The translations under genes were made by a program, and so were the position numbers. From Silene noctiflora (lineage: Eukaryota; Streptophyta; Magnoliopsida; Caryophyllales; Caryophyllaceae), in the NCBI GenBank assembly GCA_009801015.1, contig VHZZ01000146.1, positions 152,947 through 183,527 of the forward strand: a stretch of 30,581 nucleotides of DNA, given 5' to 3'. Below, one piece after another: positions 21,063 through 30,581 of the stretch. The stretch's first letter is position 1, and every line of letters begins with the position of its first letter. A model generated the notes under the pieces. The model was not told the origin of the DNA, did not search any database, and saw only the letters and a program-made list of their open reading frames with translations.

Positions 21063-22177
21063 CATTTGAGGATGCTGCAACACGATAAATGAACCTCGGG
21101 TCAAAATTGGATATTCATTGAAAATGGATTAATACTTGTTACTTGGGCTGAAATCGAATTGGGTAACTCCTAAATCGTCCTCGTACGCGTGGCAGAAAAA
21201 CGGGTAGAACAAGAAACGTGACTCGGTATGACCACCTAAACGACTCAAATTAAAGTATATAATACACGATTTTCGGGATTTGAAGGTCTCGGAATAAAAA
21301 TATCCGTAAATGACATGGACGGTTCCTCGAATTAGATAAACTGACGACACAAATTTTCAGAAGCAATAAAGTACATTTGAAGTTTCCGATATGCGATAAA
21401 CCAGCCTTTGGCCAAAATTTGATATTCATTGAAAATGGATTAATAAATAATATTTGAGGTTGAAATCGATCAAGGTAATTCTTGAATCGACCACGGACGC
21501 GTGGTAAAAAAACCGGTTGAAAAAAAAACGTGACCTGGTACGACCGTGACCCGGTACGACTCAAATTAAAGGTTATAATACACAGTTTTCGGATTTAAGG
21601 GTTTCAGAACAACAATGTCTGTAAATGACACAGAAGGTTCATCGGATCAGATAAAGCGACCGCACAAAATTTCAGAAGCAACCTAGGATATTTCAGGGTT
21701 TCAGAAACGTGACTCGATACAACCACCCAAACGACCCAAATTGAAGTGTATAATACACGGTTTTCGGGATTCGAGAGTCTCGGAACAAAAATGTCCGTAA
21801 ATGAAATGGACGGTTCTTCGGATCAGTAAATCGACCACACAAATTTGTCAGGAGTAACAAGGTACATTTAAGGGTGCCGGTATGCGATAAACCAGACTTG
21901 GGGTAAAATCGGATATTCGTTAAAAATGGATTAATAAATATTATTTGGGGCAGAAATCGAATAGGGTAATTATTGAATCGACACCGAACGCGTGGCAAAA
22001 AATAAAAAGGTAGAAACAAAAAAGGTGACCTAGTACGACCCTCAAGCGACTCAAATTAAAGTGTATGATATACGGTTTTCAGGATTTCAAGTTCTCAGAA
22101 CAAAAATGTCTGTAAATGACATAGACGGTTCATCGGATGAGATAAAGCGACCACAAATTTATAGGAGCGACAAAGGA
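21063..22177 (+). repeat. Tandem array with a period of about 312 bp (three full units and one deleted unit)
   Basis: Units run 21063-21373 (311), 21374-21687 (314), 21688-21864 (177, missing its first half) and 21865-22177 (313). Each full unit carries CGATAAA near its start, GATATTCATTGAAAATGG or a close variant, ACGCGTGGCA, GTGACTCGGTA, and TCCGTAAATGACATGGACGG. Units are roughly 75-85 percent alike. Frames read on the minus strand repeat with the unit and have no plausible start or partner, so I treat it as non-coding, satellite-like DNA. Confidence 0.88.
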
Positions 22178-22620
22178 CATTTGAGTAGACCTGGGAAAAG
22201 TAACCCAACCCAAAATGGTTGACCCGAGACCCGAACTTGACCTGAACTACATCACCTGAATGTGGCCTGAAACCCGAATTGATTCGACCCAACCCGAACA
22301 TAACCCAAACTTTCTTGATCTTTAACTGACCCGATCTGAAACCACCTAACCCGAAAAATGACCCGACAAAACATAACTCTATTTGAACCGAAAAGACTTG
22401 AAATTGTTTTTTCTATCTTATTCATTGTCCTAAAAATGACCGCCCCGAAATAACCCGACCCGCTTGACCTGAAACAGACCCGACTAACCCGACCCGCTTG
22501 ACCTGAAACAGACCCGACTAACAAACCCGAAACACGAAATGACCCGGCCTGACCCGAATTAACCTGAAATCAATGAGAGACCTGAATTGACCCGAGCCGA
22601 AACCGACCCGATTGACTTGC
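22178..22620. mobile_element. hAT-like GACCCGA element 5, right end damaged
   Basis: It starts at 22186 with TAGACCTGGGAAAA, directly after CATTTGAG (22178-22185), and continues in GACCCGA repeats parallel to element 4. An internal 47-bp stretch around 22455-22512 is duplicated (CCGACCCGCTTGACCTGAAA twice). The right end stops at TTGACTTGCTAAAA without a clear terminus or target copy. Confidence 0.7.
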
Positions 22621-23002
22621 TAAAACATGGAAGAATTGACTAAAAAATACAGTAGCCCATTTTTGAGCTGCAACAATTTTTACTTGTGAGTTGTGACAGA
22701 ACAATATTTGTTACCTTTCACAACTAGTTTTTTTCCTATCATTATTTAAACCAGTTGTGAGACATCGAAAATAATAATTTGTGTTTGTGCTTAATGTAAA
22801 CCGTAACTTTGATAATTTTAGTTAATATGATTATTTATAGAAGATATACACAATTAACGTCTGAATATATATCATCATCATAAACTTTGGATACCATAAT
22901 AATAGAAATAGTTATACTTGAGTATGGGAGTCTAGTAGGGTCCGGGGAGGGGGATTGAGGGATCCTGGCTCCGCCACTGAGTAGAGTTACATGTTGATTA
23001 TC
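22621..23002. other. Intergenic, no gene seen
   Basis: AT-rich sequence. CTGGCTCCGCCACTG near 22966 is a motif common at the edges of dispersed plant repeats; no boundaries could be set. Confidence 0.4.
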
Positions 23003-23896
23003 TTAAATTTAGGGTCCTGATTTTCACAGTACACATTTTACTCATCTTAGTACGCGTGTGACAATATTATCCTTCTTATTTCCCCTCCCATATTCCCTCT
23101 CTCACCTCTCTCTAATGTTTTTTCTCTCTAATGCCAATACATCCCTTCATCTAAAATTCAACTTTATTAACAATACAATACAAACGACTGATAATTCACA
23201 CCAAAAAAATGCATGTTTTTCGTCCCTGACGCATGAATCAGGTAGTCATTAGCTTCATTGAAAATTGAAACTTTATTACTCAAAACCTAAGCATTAATAG
23301 TAAAGGGATTTGGAATATTAGGCAGTTGAAATCAAAAGGTGGATAGCATGGTTTGAAATCAAGAAAAAAAAAACTAAGGCATTGCAATATGTACTGCTTT
23401 TACTACCCTTTGTCGGCCAACGTCCCCTTCGTTACCACGTAATTCATTAATCTCATAAATCACCACACCCTCCGTCACAACAGTTGCTAGCGTTGCCGGT
23501 AGACCACCATCGAACAACACCAGCGAAGCCATATGCTAAACTACCAACAACAAACCCACCATACACAAATTAACAATTAGTTAATTTAGACATAAAACCC
23601 TAATTAAAAAGGAATAATAATACAAGAAAGAATCAATTAAATTACTAATCCATGATTAACGAATTAAATACTTGCTCTTCATTCGAATAATCGTTCATAA
23701 TTGAAGAAGAATTCGGGAGAAGGTTGATGTGTTAACAATAGAGAGAGAAGGCAAGTAGAGAGAAGGCAAGTAGAGAGAAGGTAGAGAAAATTAGGTTTGA
23801 TGTGTTTTTTAGTGAAGGGTAACAAATGAAAAGTTTAATGTAAAAAGTACTAAAATGAGTAAAAGTCGTACTGCGAAAATAAACTCCGTAAATTTA
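23003..23896. mobile_element. Mutator-like (MULE) non-autonomous element
   Basis: Inverted ends of about 42 bp run inward from GGGTCCTGATTTTCACAGTA at 23012 and from GGAGTTTATTTTCGCAGTAC (opposite strand, from 23887), both continuing into TTTTACTCAT and TTAGTAC. The flanks TTAAATTTA (23003-23011) and GTAAATTTA (23888-23896) look like a 9-bp target duplication with one change. No transposase is present. The inside holds a GC-richer block with a short reverse-strand open frame and three GGCAAGTAGAGAGAA-like repeats near 23745. Confidence 0.7.
23374..23532 (-). CDS. Short frame inside the MULE, possible captured gene fragment
   Basis: A 52-residue frame starts at 23532 (MASLVLFDGGLPATLATVV) and ends at 23374. 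It is the only GC-rich block of the element and has an acceptor-like TAGTTTAG just before the ATG. I recognise no domain. It may be an exon fragment picked up by the element (Pack-MULE style) or chance. Confidence 0.25.
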   Translation of the reverse strand: MASLVLFDGGLPATLATVVTEGVVIYEINELRGNEGDVGRQRVVKAVHIAMP

Positions 23897-23909
23897 AAAC
23901 ATAAGGGCC

Positions 23910-24328
23910 TAAGGCTCTGTTTGGCAAGCCATTTCAGGTACCTGCTTTAGTCAAAGTAGCTTATTTGACCAAAATTTCAGGTACCTTATTTTTTTTTAAA
24001 CCGTTTGGCAAGTAGCTTATTTAACCAAATAAGCTATCTGAAATGAAATGCTACCTAGAGTAGCATTTGAGATTTCAGGTGCCTGATTTAGTTTGATTTT
24101 CCTTTTTTACCCCTTAAATCTATATTACTAAATAATTATCATATCCTTTTACGTAATTTCATCAAAATCAGTTATCTTTTCAGTTAGTTTGCCAAACATT
24201 TTTTTTATATAATCAGCTACCTTATCAGTTCCTAATTTTCAGCTACCTTATCAGTTAGCTTTTCAGGTTTCAGTTAACTTTTCAGTTTTCAGCTACCTTT
24301 TCAATTAGTTTTGCCAAACATAGCCTAA
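23910..24328. mobile_element. Tourist-like (PIF/Harbinger) MITE
   Basis: Ends GGCTCTGTTTGGCAAG (23913) and GGCTATGTTTGGCAAAAC (opposite strand, from 24325) are flanked by TAA on both sides (23910-23912, 24326-24328). This matches PIF/Harbinger target preference. The interior repeats TTTCAGCTACCTTATCAG-type motifs. Confidence 0.85.
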
Positions 24329-24610
24329 CTCAAATTTAGCATGAATACATTATAATTTGTACTTTATTTTAATAGTGTCGATATTCAATTAGTCGATTAC
24401 ATACCATGTCATATACAACAATCAATTTCAAAATTTGTCAAAAATAAACACAAGTATATAATATGAATTGTATTTTCTTTTAATAATGTCAATCAGTCGA
24501 TTACATACTATGTCATACACAACAATCAACTTCAAAATTTGTCAAATTTAGACACGAGTAAAATATGAATTGGGTTCTCTTCTAATAGTATCGATTAGTT
24601 GATTACATAC

Positions 24611-24820
24611 TATTCCCTCCGTCCCGATCATTTGTTGTCCTTTTTTATTTTTGGGTGTCTAGTCAATTATCGTTCTTTCTATTTTAAAATTGTATTTGAT
24701 GAATAATTTGATTTTCTCATTCAATTTAGTTCACTTGTCATCGTATAATTGACTCCCTCCTCATTCATTAGTCTTTGTGTTAAAATCAAAGGACAACAAA
24801 TAACCGAAACGGTGGTAGTA
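24611..24820. mobile_element. Stowaway-like MITE
   Basis: The left end TATTCCCTCCGTCCCGATCA continues to ATTTGTTGTCCTTT, mirrored by AAAGGACAACAAATAACC and GGTGGTAGTA at the right end (24788-24820). TA flanks fit the Stowaway class. The segment 24326-24610 before it shows only short AT-rich repeats around GATTACATACTATGTCATAC. Confidence 0.8.
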
Positions 24821-25017
24821 TGTCATACAAACAAATCAACTTCAAAATTTGTCAAATAGACATGATTACTTACCATGTCATACGCAATAATCACTTCAAA
24901 ATTTGTCAATTAATGGGTCCAAGAACACGTAGATTTTGTAAAATAAATAAATAAATTTAGAGATATTTTACACGATACCCCATGTTTTTATATGTGTAAC
25001 CCTCTTTTTGAGCTAAA

Positions 25018-25330
25018 AACTTTTGACCGCCGATAATTCTTGTTGTGAACTTCGAAGACGACAATTTTTTTTTTAAAAACTAAAGATCTCGTAAAGACCA
25101 TCAATCTGGAAAAAAAAAATTGTTACGTTATGAACTCGTAAGCATTAGATATAGCCACTTAAAGTTTATTTTGTTAAAAACGTTTAACCGGCCATAACTC
25201 TTGCCATAAATCCATAAAGTGGCAAATTTTTTTATTTTTTTTTCAAATATATCGTGAAGAAAATCAATTTAAAAAAAGAGTCGTCACATTCCGAACTCGT
25301 AACCATGAATTATAGGCGGTCAAAATTTTT
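25018..25330. repeat. Diverged tandem dimer related to the 503-972 palindrome
   Basis: Two units of about 155 bp (from 25020 and from 25181) each begin TTTGACCGCCGATAATTC/TTTAACCGGCCATAACTC and end CGAACTCGTAA...TATAG. Each unit is itself roughly palindromic. The motifs CATAACTC, CGTAAAGACCATCAAT and GAACTCGTAA link it to the palindrome at 503-972. Confidence 0.65.
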
Positions 25331-26477
25331 TAGCCAGTTAAAATTTATTTTTAGGTACTATGTAAAATTCACATGAATTTAAAACCACGAGTCAATAAGG
25401 ACTAATAAAATTGCTTTCTTTTCATCATGAAAACTTGAAATTCTTATAAATTTGTATTTCATGTGAATGAATAAAATGATGCCATTAGGGTTGGAGATTT
25501 TAGGATATTACTATAAAGATAAATTATTCTATAAGGATGTAGCATGATTTCACTTTGGTAATAATATTTTCTTTGTAATTTTGTATTTTGTATTTGTAGT
25601 TTTTCTATTATCGGACTTTTTTAAATAGTGGCGGAGTTAAGGGAGAGTTAGGGCTAGCACGGGTAGGGGTGCCCGCTGAAGCCTAGAGGATAAGATTTTA
25701 ATGGTTATAGTTAAAATTTACAAAAATAAATAAATAAATCAAGTTCCAGTCCAAAATAAAGTAATTTTTTCACATTTTTTAGCCTTCTGTTTTTTTTTTT
25801 TTTACTTTTGACTTGGGCATTATACCGAGCTGCTTTTATTATTGGATTTTGTAAGATAATTAGTGCAAAATCGTATAGGGTAATTAAAACCATTATTATG
25901 AATAGGATTTCATAGCTTTCACTATAGATAAAAGTTTCAAATAATGGAAAAATAAAAGACAACTCGTTTTATTATTTGTTCCAATGAACAATCGATATAA
26001 CTAATTTTCTTTTCAATCGTGATTATTAATTTAATAGACATTAGTTTTAATCCGTGCAAACTTGCTCTGAATTGCTTATTTAACAATAGTTATTATTAAA
26101 ATTGACAAAATAGATAAATATCTAAACTTAAATGCACAAAATATAGTCTAAAAAAACTAATTATATACATACAATAATTACTATAAAGATACAATTTATA
26201 TTAAGAACCTAATAACATTATAAATTTTTGGAAATATTCGATATAAATATATTAGGTGTTGTATTAGATATGAACTTGGTAATTTAAATGAATATAACAA
26301 TGAAATGATAGGAAAGTAATTAAATAAGGTTAAAATATATGGGGGTCCCATACAAAAAAAAAAAAAAAAATTGAAAAGAAGTAACCAATCAAAACAATTT
26401 AAATGACTCAGCTTTTATACTATTTAGATTATTAGAACTTTTCAATAGAAAGTATATTCATATTCATTGCACAAATA
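25331..26477. other. Intergenic desert
   Basis: Very AT-rich. A fragment with AGTGGCGGAG and GGGTGCCCGCTGAAGCC (25626-25690) resembles a dispersed repeat edge. An 83-codon reverse frame over 25711-25962 is low-complexity and AT-driven; I do not call it a gene. Confidence 0.4.
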
Positions 26478-26702
26478 GGATTATACATCCAGTTGTATAT
26501 AAACATTGTACAATTAACGTATAAGTATTTGAGTTTATGTGTATTTTTTCTGAGTTAATTCAAAGTTTATTGTTTTATTGTGTAAATGGATGAGTTCAAA
26601 TACTTTCTAATAAAGCTCATATTTTTTTAAATAAAACTCGAATACTTTATTACAAAGCTCATACTCTACACCGTACAACTAGTACATCTGGTGGTATAGT
26701 CC
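26478..26702. mobile_element. AT-rich MITE
   Basis: Ends GGATTATACATCCAGTTGTA (26478) and GGACTATACCACCAGATGTA (opposite strand, from 26702) are inverted and similar. The interior carries repeated AAAGCTCATA and AACTC motifs like those of the element inside the VQ gene intron (29368-29692), so the two appear related. Confidence 0.65.
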
Positions 26703-27753
26703 ATAAATTGTATTCATTGAGGCATATATTTTACGGTAAGGGCTTGTTCTTTTAGATTTAGCTTTCTAAATTTTATAACTTGAACTTATAAAACCTTAAC
26801 TATTTTGAACCGAATTCATGAGATTTCAATTCAACGGAACTTACAGGAGCTGAATTTGAAATTGTGAGTTCTAAACTTATAGAAAATTGAGTATGAATTG
26901 ATCTGGAATTTTTTAAACTGAACTTATGAAATATGAATTATACTTACAGAGTTATTATAAGATCTAATTAACTTGTCTTTCTAAATTTATAAGATTTGAA
27001 ATTTTTTTCTATTGAACATATAACATCGAAATTGAATTTAAAAAGGTGACTTTAAATTCAAAAGAATATAATCTAAATTATGGGGATAATTCTTATATAT
27101 TCATATTCAATTACCTTGGCAATGCCAAAGTTAACTAGAATACTACCATAGCTAAAATAAACTCATACAATGTCATGCACTTCGTACTATTTCCTTTACT
27201 TCTTACGAAATGCTTCATTTCGATTCTTAAACGAGAATTTGTGATTTTTAAAATTGCTTTATTTCTATTTGAACACGGTTTATGACTTTATGCGATTAAA
27301 ATTCAATGTTATGATAGTGAAACTCACCACCTAGTCACACAAATTTACCACCTTAATATTTGGGCAAAAGTAAATATAAATTCCAAAAAAATATACAAAA
27401 TACTTATTAATTAGTATCACTATATATTATCCATTTCCCCATTATTTTGAGCTTCTCTATTATTAAAGTCACCCTTTTGTTAATTGAAGTTTAATGTTGT
27501 CAATTTCTAGTTTGACTTATTTTTTAAAGAACTATACTACCTACATTAGAATTTATTTGTTTGGTATTAAGTTATTTTCTAACATGTACTCCAATAAATG
27601 AGTATGTCTCATATATATAATTTAGGTCGAGCTCTTACCAAATGAGCTAACAAGGAATCGTTCTAACTTAACCAAAGATCAATATTAAAACTCATGAAGA
27701 AAAGTTATATCGCCTTAATGGTTCTACCCAGTTCGTGTGTGGACTAAAACAGA
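26703..27753. other. Intergenic desert, possible decayed Tourist-like element
   Basis: From 26738 (TAAGGGCTTGTTCTTTTAGA) to about 27075 (CAAAAGAATATAATC) the ends are weakly inverted and the inside is full of GAACTTATAA/GAATTTGAAAT motifs, which suggests an old Tourist-like copy. 27076-27753 shows nothing that I can support. Confidence 0.35.
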
Positions 27754-28015
27754 TACTCCTTCCATTCAACTTCACACTACCACTTTTTTTTTTCACGTTT
27801 GTCAACGCGTGTTTTACGCGGTAAATATTGTTAGCTATGTATTTGCAAAAATTATAAAAGTTAGATATTTATAATATACACGTAAAGATGAATCAAACAA
27901 GACCCCATATGAATATACTTTCATTTACGTATTGAGAGAAAATTGAATTTGAATACTCGCTTGTGAATAGTGTGCAAAATAGATAATGGTAGTGTGGAGT
28001 TGAATGGAAGAAGTA
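27754..28015. mobile_element. Stowaway-like MITE
   Basis: Left end TACTCCTTCCATTCAACTTC followed by ACACTACCA, right end TGGTAGTGTGGAGTTGAATG followed by GAAGAAGTA; arms of about 32 bp with few mismatches and TA at both ends. The interior has no coding frame. Confidence 0.8.
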
Positions 28016-28079
28016 TATGATATATCCAAAAGATCAAAATGGATGATGCTAGGGCTTCACCGGCCGGGTGGTACTCAAT

Positions 28080-28169
28080 TTAGATAAACTAGACGGTTAA
28101 TGAATAGGTCTCATATACTCGGAATTAGATAACCTAGACGGTTAATGAATAGGTCTTATATATTCGGAA
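28080..28169 (+). repeat. Tandem duplication of 45 bp
   Basis: Two adjacent 45-bp units (28080-28124 and 28125-28169) share TAGACGGTTAATGAATAGGT and differ at a few bases. The flanking 28170-28915 is AT-rich intergenic sequence with no gene that I can support. Confidence 0.9.
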
Positions 28170-28915
28170 TAATATTTTATGCTCTTCAACCGCACACAAA
28201 GCATTAACAAGAATTCTTATGTAAAACGATTTTACACAGTTTAAGACCACTTTACTCGATCAACCTCACTCAAATAACCTTCATCAACTACAATACTTGG
28301 GTGAAATGGACATCAAAGTATTCTATAGATTGTTTTACAATGTTTTATCGTAAATCGGTTTTTCATATATATATTCATTATGTATAGATTATTGTGCTAT
28401 GGAATTTAATATGCAGCTAATAATGTTTTCATTTGAGATAATATATTGCAACCCTACATGCAAGACTATATTTTTCACCAAGCAAATAAATTAACACAAA
28501 TTATCGTTTAAAACGGGGTAAGTAATATAATATGAATAAAACAAAAGCCGAATGAATAGGATAAAGCAACAGAAGTAGGATGATACTTAACCCGTTTTTA
28601 GGTTTACATTTGTCTTAAAGGGAGACTTAATTAATGATTAATTAACATGCTTTCACAAATAAATTAATAAATTAAACAAAACAAACAACTTAATTAAAAT
28701 AGTACAATTAATCCTAATCTTAAACCTAGATAACTATGTACCCTAGGAAAAAAAATGACATGGTTTTTATTTCTTCATTTGCCAAACTTACTTGACTTGC
28801 AATAATCCATCAAAATCATGAATCAATCAATAGTACCTCATCATATTAAGTCTTGAACTGTACCGAAACTCGGTACCACCAGGTGACGTATAATTTATGA
28901 TTAACTTTTAATTAG

Positions 28916-29948
28916 TCAATCATACATGCTTGGAAATCCTTGATAATAATCAATCATTTGCCCTTTATTATCTTCATAATCATCCAATGACCCAAAATAA
29001 TCAAGACTCATTTCAGATGGTACCGGTCCATGATAATCATCCGGTTTCACCGGTTCAACCTCATCATTATGATCAACACCACCATGACTATTATATGTGC
29101 TTGGCTCCACATCTAGGGCTGAATTGTAGTCGTTGTTGTTATCGTTACCGGTCCACTCGGTCGCATCGCGGCCAGTGAGTCCTTGGACCAGGGCTTGAAA
29201 CTCGTTAGCATTTACCTACAAATTAAACTCCGTAAATAAGGTATCGGTCATCTATTTACCTTTAATTAAAATTCCCTCGTAAAAAAAAAAAAAAAAAAAT
29301 ACTGATACTCTCTCTCATTCAAAAGATTCTTTACCTCTTATTAAAATATTAGTACGAGAAAAAAAAACATACATCAGATGTAATACCTCATATTTTATTT
29401 GTTTTTGATCACTTCATTTTTTTTTGAGCATATAAATTTTTTTCTAAGCTTATTAAAGTTCAAATTTTAATTTTTAATTTTTTTTTTCCGGTCAAAACTG
29501 AAGTTTAATTAAGTTTATATGTAATGTTTTTGTGTTTTATTGTAATTTTTCGAGTTTAATGTATAAATGAATGAACTCAAAAACTTTATGATAAAACTCA
29601 AAGAAATTTAAAACAAAACTCAAAAACATTATTATAATGCTCAGAAACTATAAGACTGGTGGTAGTACATCGCATGTATAATCTACTTACTGTCCTCCGA
29701 CAAAAGAAAGAAAAACGTAAAGAACCTGTTGAATAAGACGGAGTACTATTTACCTTAAATTTCACCGGGTTCGATATGTAGACAACCTTAAGAGGTTTAT
29801 TTTGATGGCTAATATTATCCTTGTTTTTGTTGGTTTTATTTTTTGCAAATTTTTTGGAAGATTTGTTCTTGGTTAGAACTTGTTTGGACATTTTTGGTGC
29901 AATATTTGAGTTGTTTACATTAGGGTTTTGGCCAAATTCTGATGACAT
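28916..29948 (-). CDS. VQ-motif protein, sigma-factor-binding (SIB1) type
   Basis: This is a small nuclear and/or plastid regulator. Related SIB1/SIB2 proteins bind WRKY33 and the plastid sigma factor SIG1 and act in defence. Two exons, 29948-29754 and 29215-28916, join in frame to 164 residues. Exon 1 encodes a Ser/Asn/Lys-rich basic N-terminus and KVVYISNPVKFK. Exon 2 starts VNANEFQALVQGLTG, where FQALVQGLTG matches the VQ core FxxxVQxhTG. The remainder is acidic, with many Asp, Glu and Tyr, ending QGFPSMYD. The KVVYISNP segment just before the core is characteristic of SIB-like members. Length fits the subgroup. The phase-0 intron between Lys65 and Val66 is unusual, as most VQ genes lack introns. 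The start at 29948 is the first ATG after a TATA element 140 bp upstream. Confidence 0.9.
29306..29745. mobile_element. Stowaway MITE filling most of the VQ intron
   Basis: TACTCTCTCTCATTCAAAAG with ATTCTTTAC (29306-29334) is mirrored by 29717-29745, which reads TACTCCGTCTTATTCAACAG with GTTCTTTAC on the other strand (24 of 29 match). TA lies at both ends. The element accounts for 440 of the 538 intron bases and ends eight bases from the donor site. Confidence 0.8.
29368..29692. mobile_element. Second MITE nested inside the Stowaway copy
   Basis: Ends CATACATCAGATGTAATAC and (opposite strand) GATTATACATGCGATGTACT are imperfect inverted repeats. The interior AACTCAAAAAC/ATAAAACTC motifs resemble the element at 26478-26702. 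Ends are approximate. Confidence 0.5.
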
Positions 29949-30084
29949 TTTTTATTGTTTTTGTTGTTCTTTGTAGGTAATATAATAATGAAGAAATAAA
30001 AAAAATAAAAGTTTTGAGATATGAAGATAAATTTGATAAATTTATGAATAAAATTTGTGGAGGAAATGAAGGGGAAGTATGAGG

Positions 30085-30096
30085 ATATTTATATAG
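30085..30096 (-). promoter_or_regulatory. TATA box of the VQ gene
   Basis: Read on the minus strand the sequence is CTATATAAATAT, a good plant TATA box, 137 bp before the ATG. Initiation about 30 bp downstream would give a leader of roughly 105 bases. Confidence 0.6.
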
Positions 30097-30359
30097 TGTC
30101 GGTGAGATTGGTATTTTTGGAAAGAATATTATATAAATATTAATTTTTAATGAAAATGAATAATACAAAAATGACCCAAAAATGACCCGAAAATGAGAAA
30201 GGGGGAGATAATTGATAAGGTACGTGCTGTATGTAGGAAGTATAGTGAAAAGGAAAGGTCTAGTTACGGGAATTTAAGGGAATTTAAGTCACACGCCAAC
30301 CATCCTTGAGATTAGGGTAGTAAATAATCTGAGTCGGTATATAATAAGAAATAATGAGA

Positions 30360-30581
30360 TGACGTCACCGGGTGACATCTAAATTAAGCGCCACCTGGGG
30401 CATAACAGTAAATTTCTTGTATATCTTTACTTCCCTCTCTAAGTTTTGAATCCCCTTACTACTAAGAGAATACTCTAAAATGCACCTAACTCTAATCTTT
30501 AATAAAATTCAAAATTATGAATTTTCATTTAATAACATAAAATTGGTATTAAACTATAGACTATAAGTTGCTAAATATTTC
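30360..30581 (+). repeat. MITE end followed by Helitron-like copy C, cut by the window edge
   Basis: GTCACCGGGTGACATC and GCGCCACC (30364-30397) repeat the end of the fold-back MITE at 9639. From about 30440 the sequence CCCCTTACTACTAAGAGAAT is the reverse complement of the closing motif at 1498-1520, so this is a third copy in the opposite orientation. TGACGTCA at 30360-30367 is also a perfect bZIP/TGA-type site about 270 bp upstream of the VQ TATA box. Confidence 0.5.

Noticed and set aside
19256-22524. Many reverse frames rich in Gly, Ser, Val and Arg
   Set aside because: They are translations of GACCCGA-type motifs and of the 312-bp units, and they repeat with those units.
25711-25962. 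83-codon reverse frame rich in Ile, Leu and Lys
   Set aside because: Composition follows the AT bias, including a poly-Lys run from a T tract, and there is no recognisable domain or context.
27620-27655. tRNA gene or SINE head (minus strand TTAGCTCATTTGGTAAGAGC)
   Set aside because: It resembles a tRNA D-arm/A box, but no anticodon arm or B box follows, so at most it is a relic.

Overview
This is plant nuclear DNA. It is AT-rich, the genes are split by GT-AG introns, and most of the non-genic sequence is short DNA transposons. The dominant repeats (CTCCCTCC Stowaway ends, hAT elements built from GACCCGA or CGAGCT motifs, GTAAGACGGT and GTGACGGGTC-type tracts, a (TTG)n-tailed SINE) and the gene sequences point to a core eudicot. 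My impression is Caryophyllales (spinach, beet, Silene, carnation type), but that is recall and was not tested.

Three genes are well supported. (1) Plus strand, 5345-8898: a complete eight-exon phosphatidylinositol-4-phosphate 5-kinase of 767 residues, with eight N-terminal MORN repeats and a full kinase domain. (2) Plus strand, 11469-18049: a four-exon Nudix hydrolase of 204 residues in the Arabidopsis NUDT12/13/16 group, with an intact Nudix box encoded across a 3.4 kb intron. (3) Minus strand, 29948-28916: a 164-residue VQ-motif protein of the sigma-factor-binding (SIB1) type. Its single intron sits just before the VQ core and is about 80 percent nested MITE.

Layout. 1-5344 is a large palindrome, a Helitron-like repeat, a SINE and a stretch with gene-like pieces that I could not assign. 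5345-9020 is the kinase. 9200-11150 holds a near-perfect Stowaway hairpin, a fold-back MITE and a second Helitron-like copy. 11150-18050 is the Nudix gene, whose introns contain local duplications and a possible organelle-derived insert. 18400-22620 is a cluster of five hAT-like elements around a 312-bp tandem array; three have perfect 8-bp target duplications. 23000-28900 is a gene desert with a Mutator-like element that may carry a captured gene fragment, a Tourist element, several Stowaway-like elements and palindromic repeats. 28900-30100 is the VQ gene.

The kinase acts in phosphoinositide signalling. The Nudix group includes enzymes active on diadenosine polyphosphates and inositol pyrophosphates. 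The VQ family works with WRKY factors and plastid sigma factors in defence. I see no evidence that the three are co-regulated. The most interesting observations are the structure of the VQ intron, the hAT cluster with shared target duplications, and the duplicated exon end inside the first intron of the Nudix gene.
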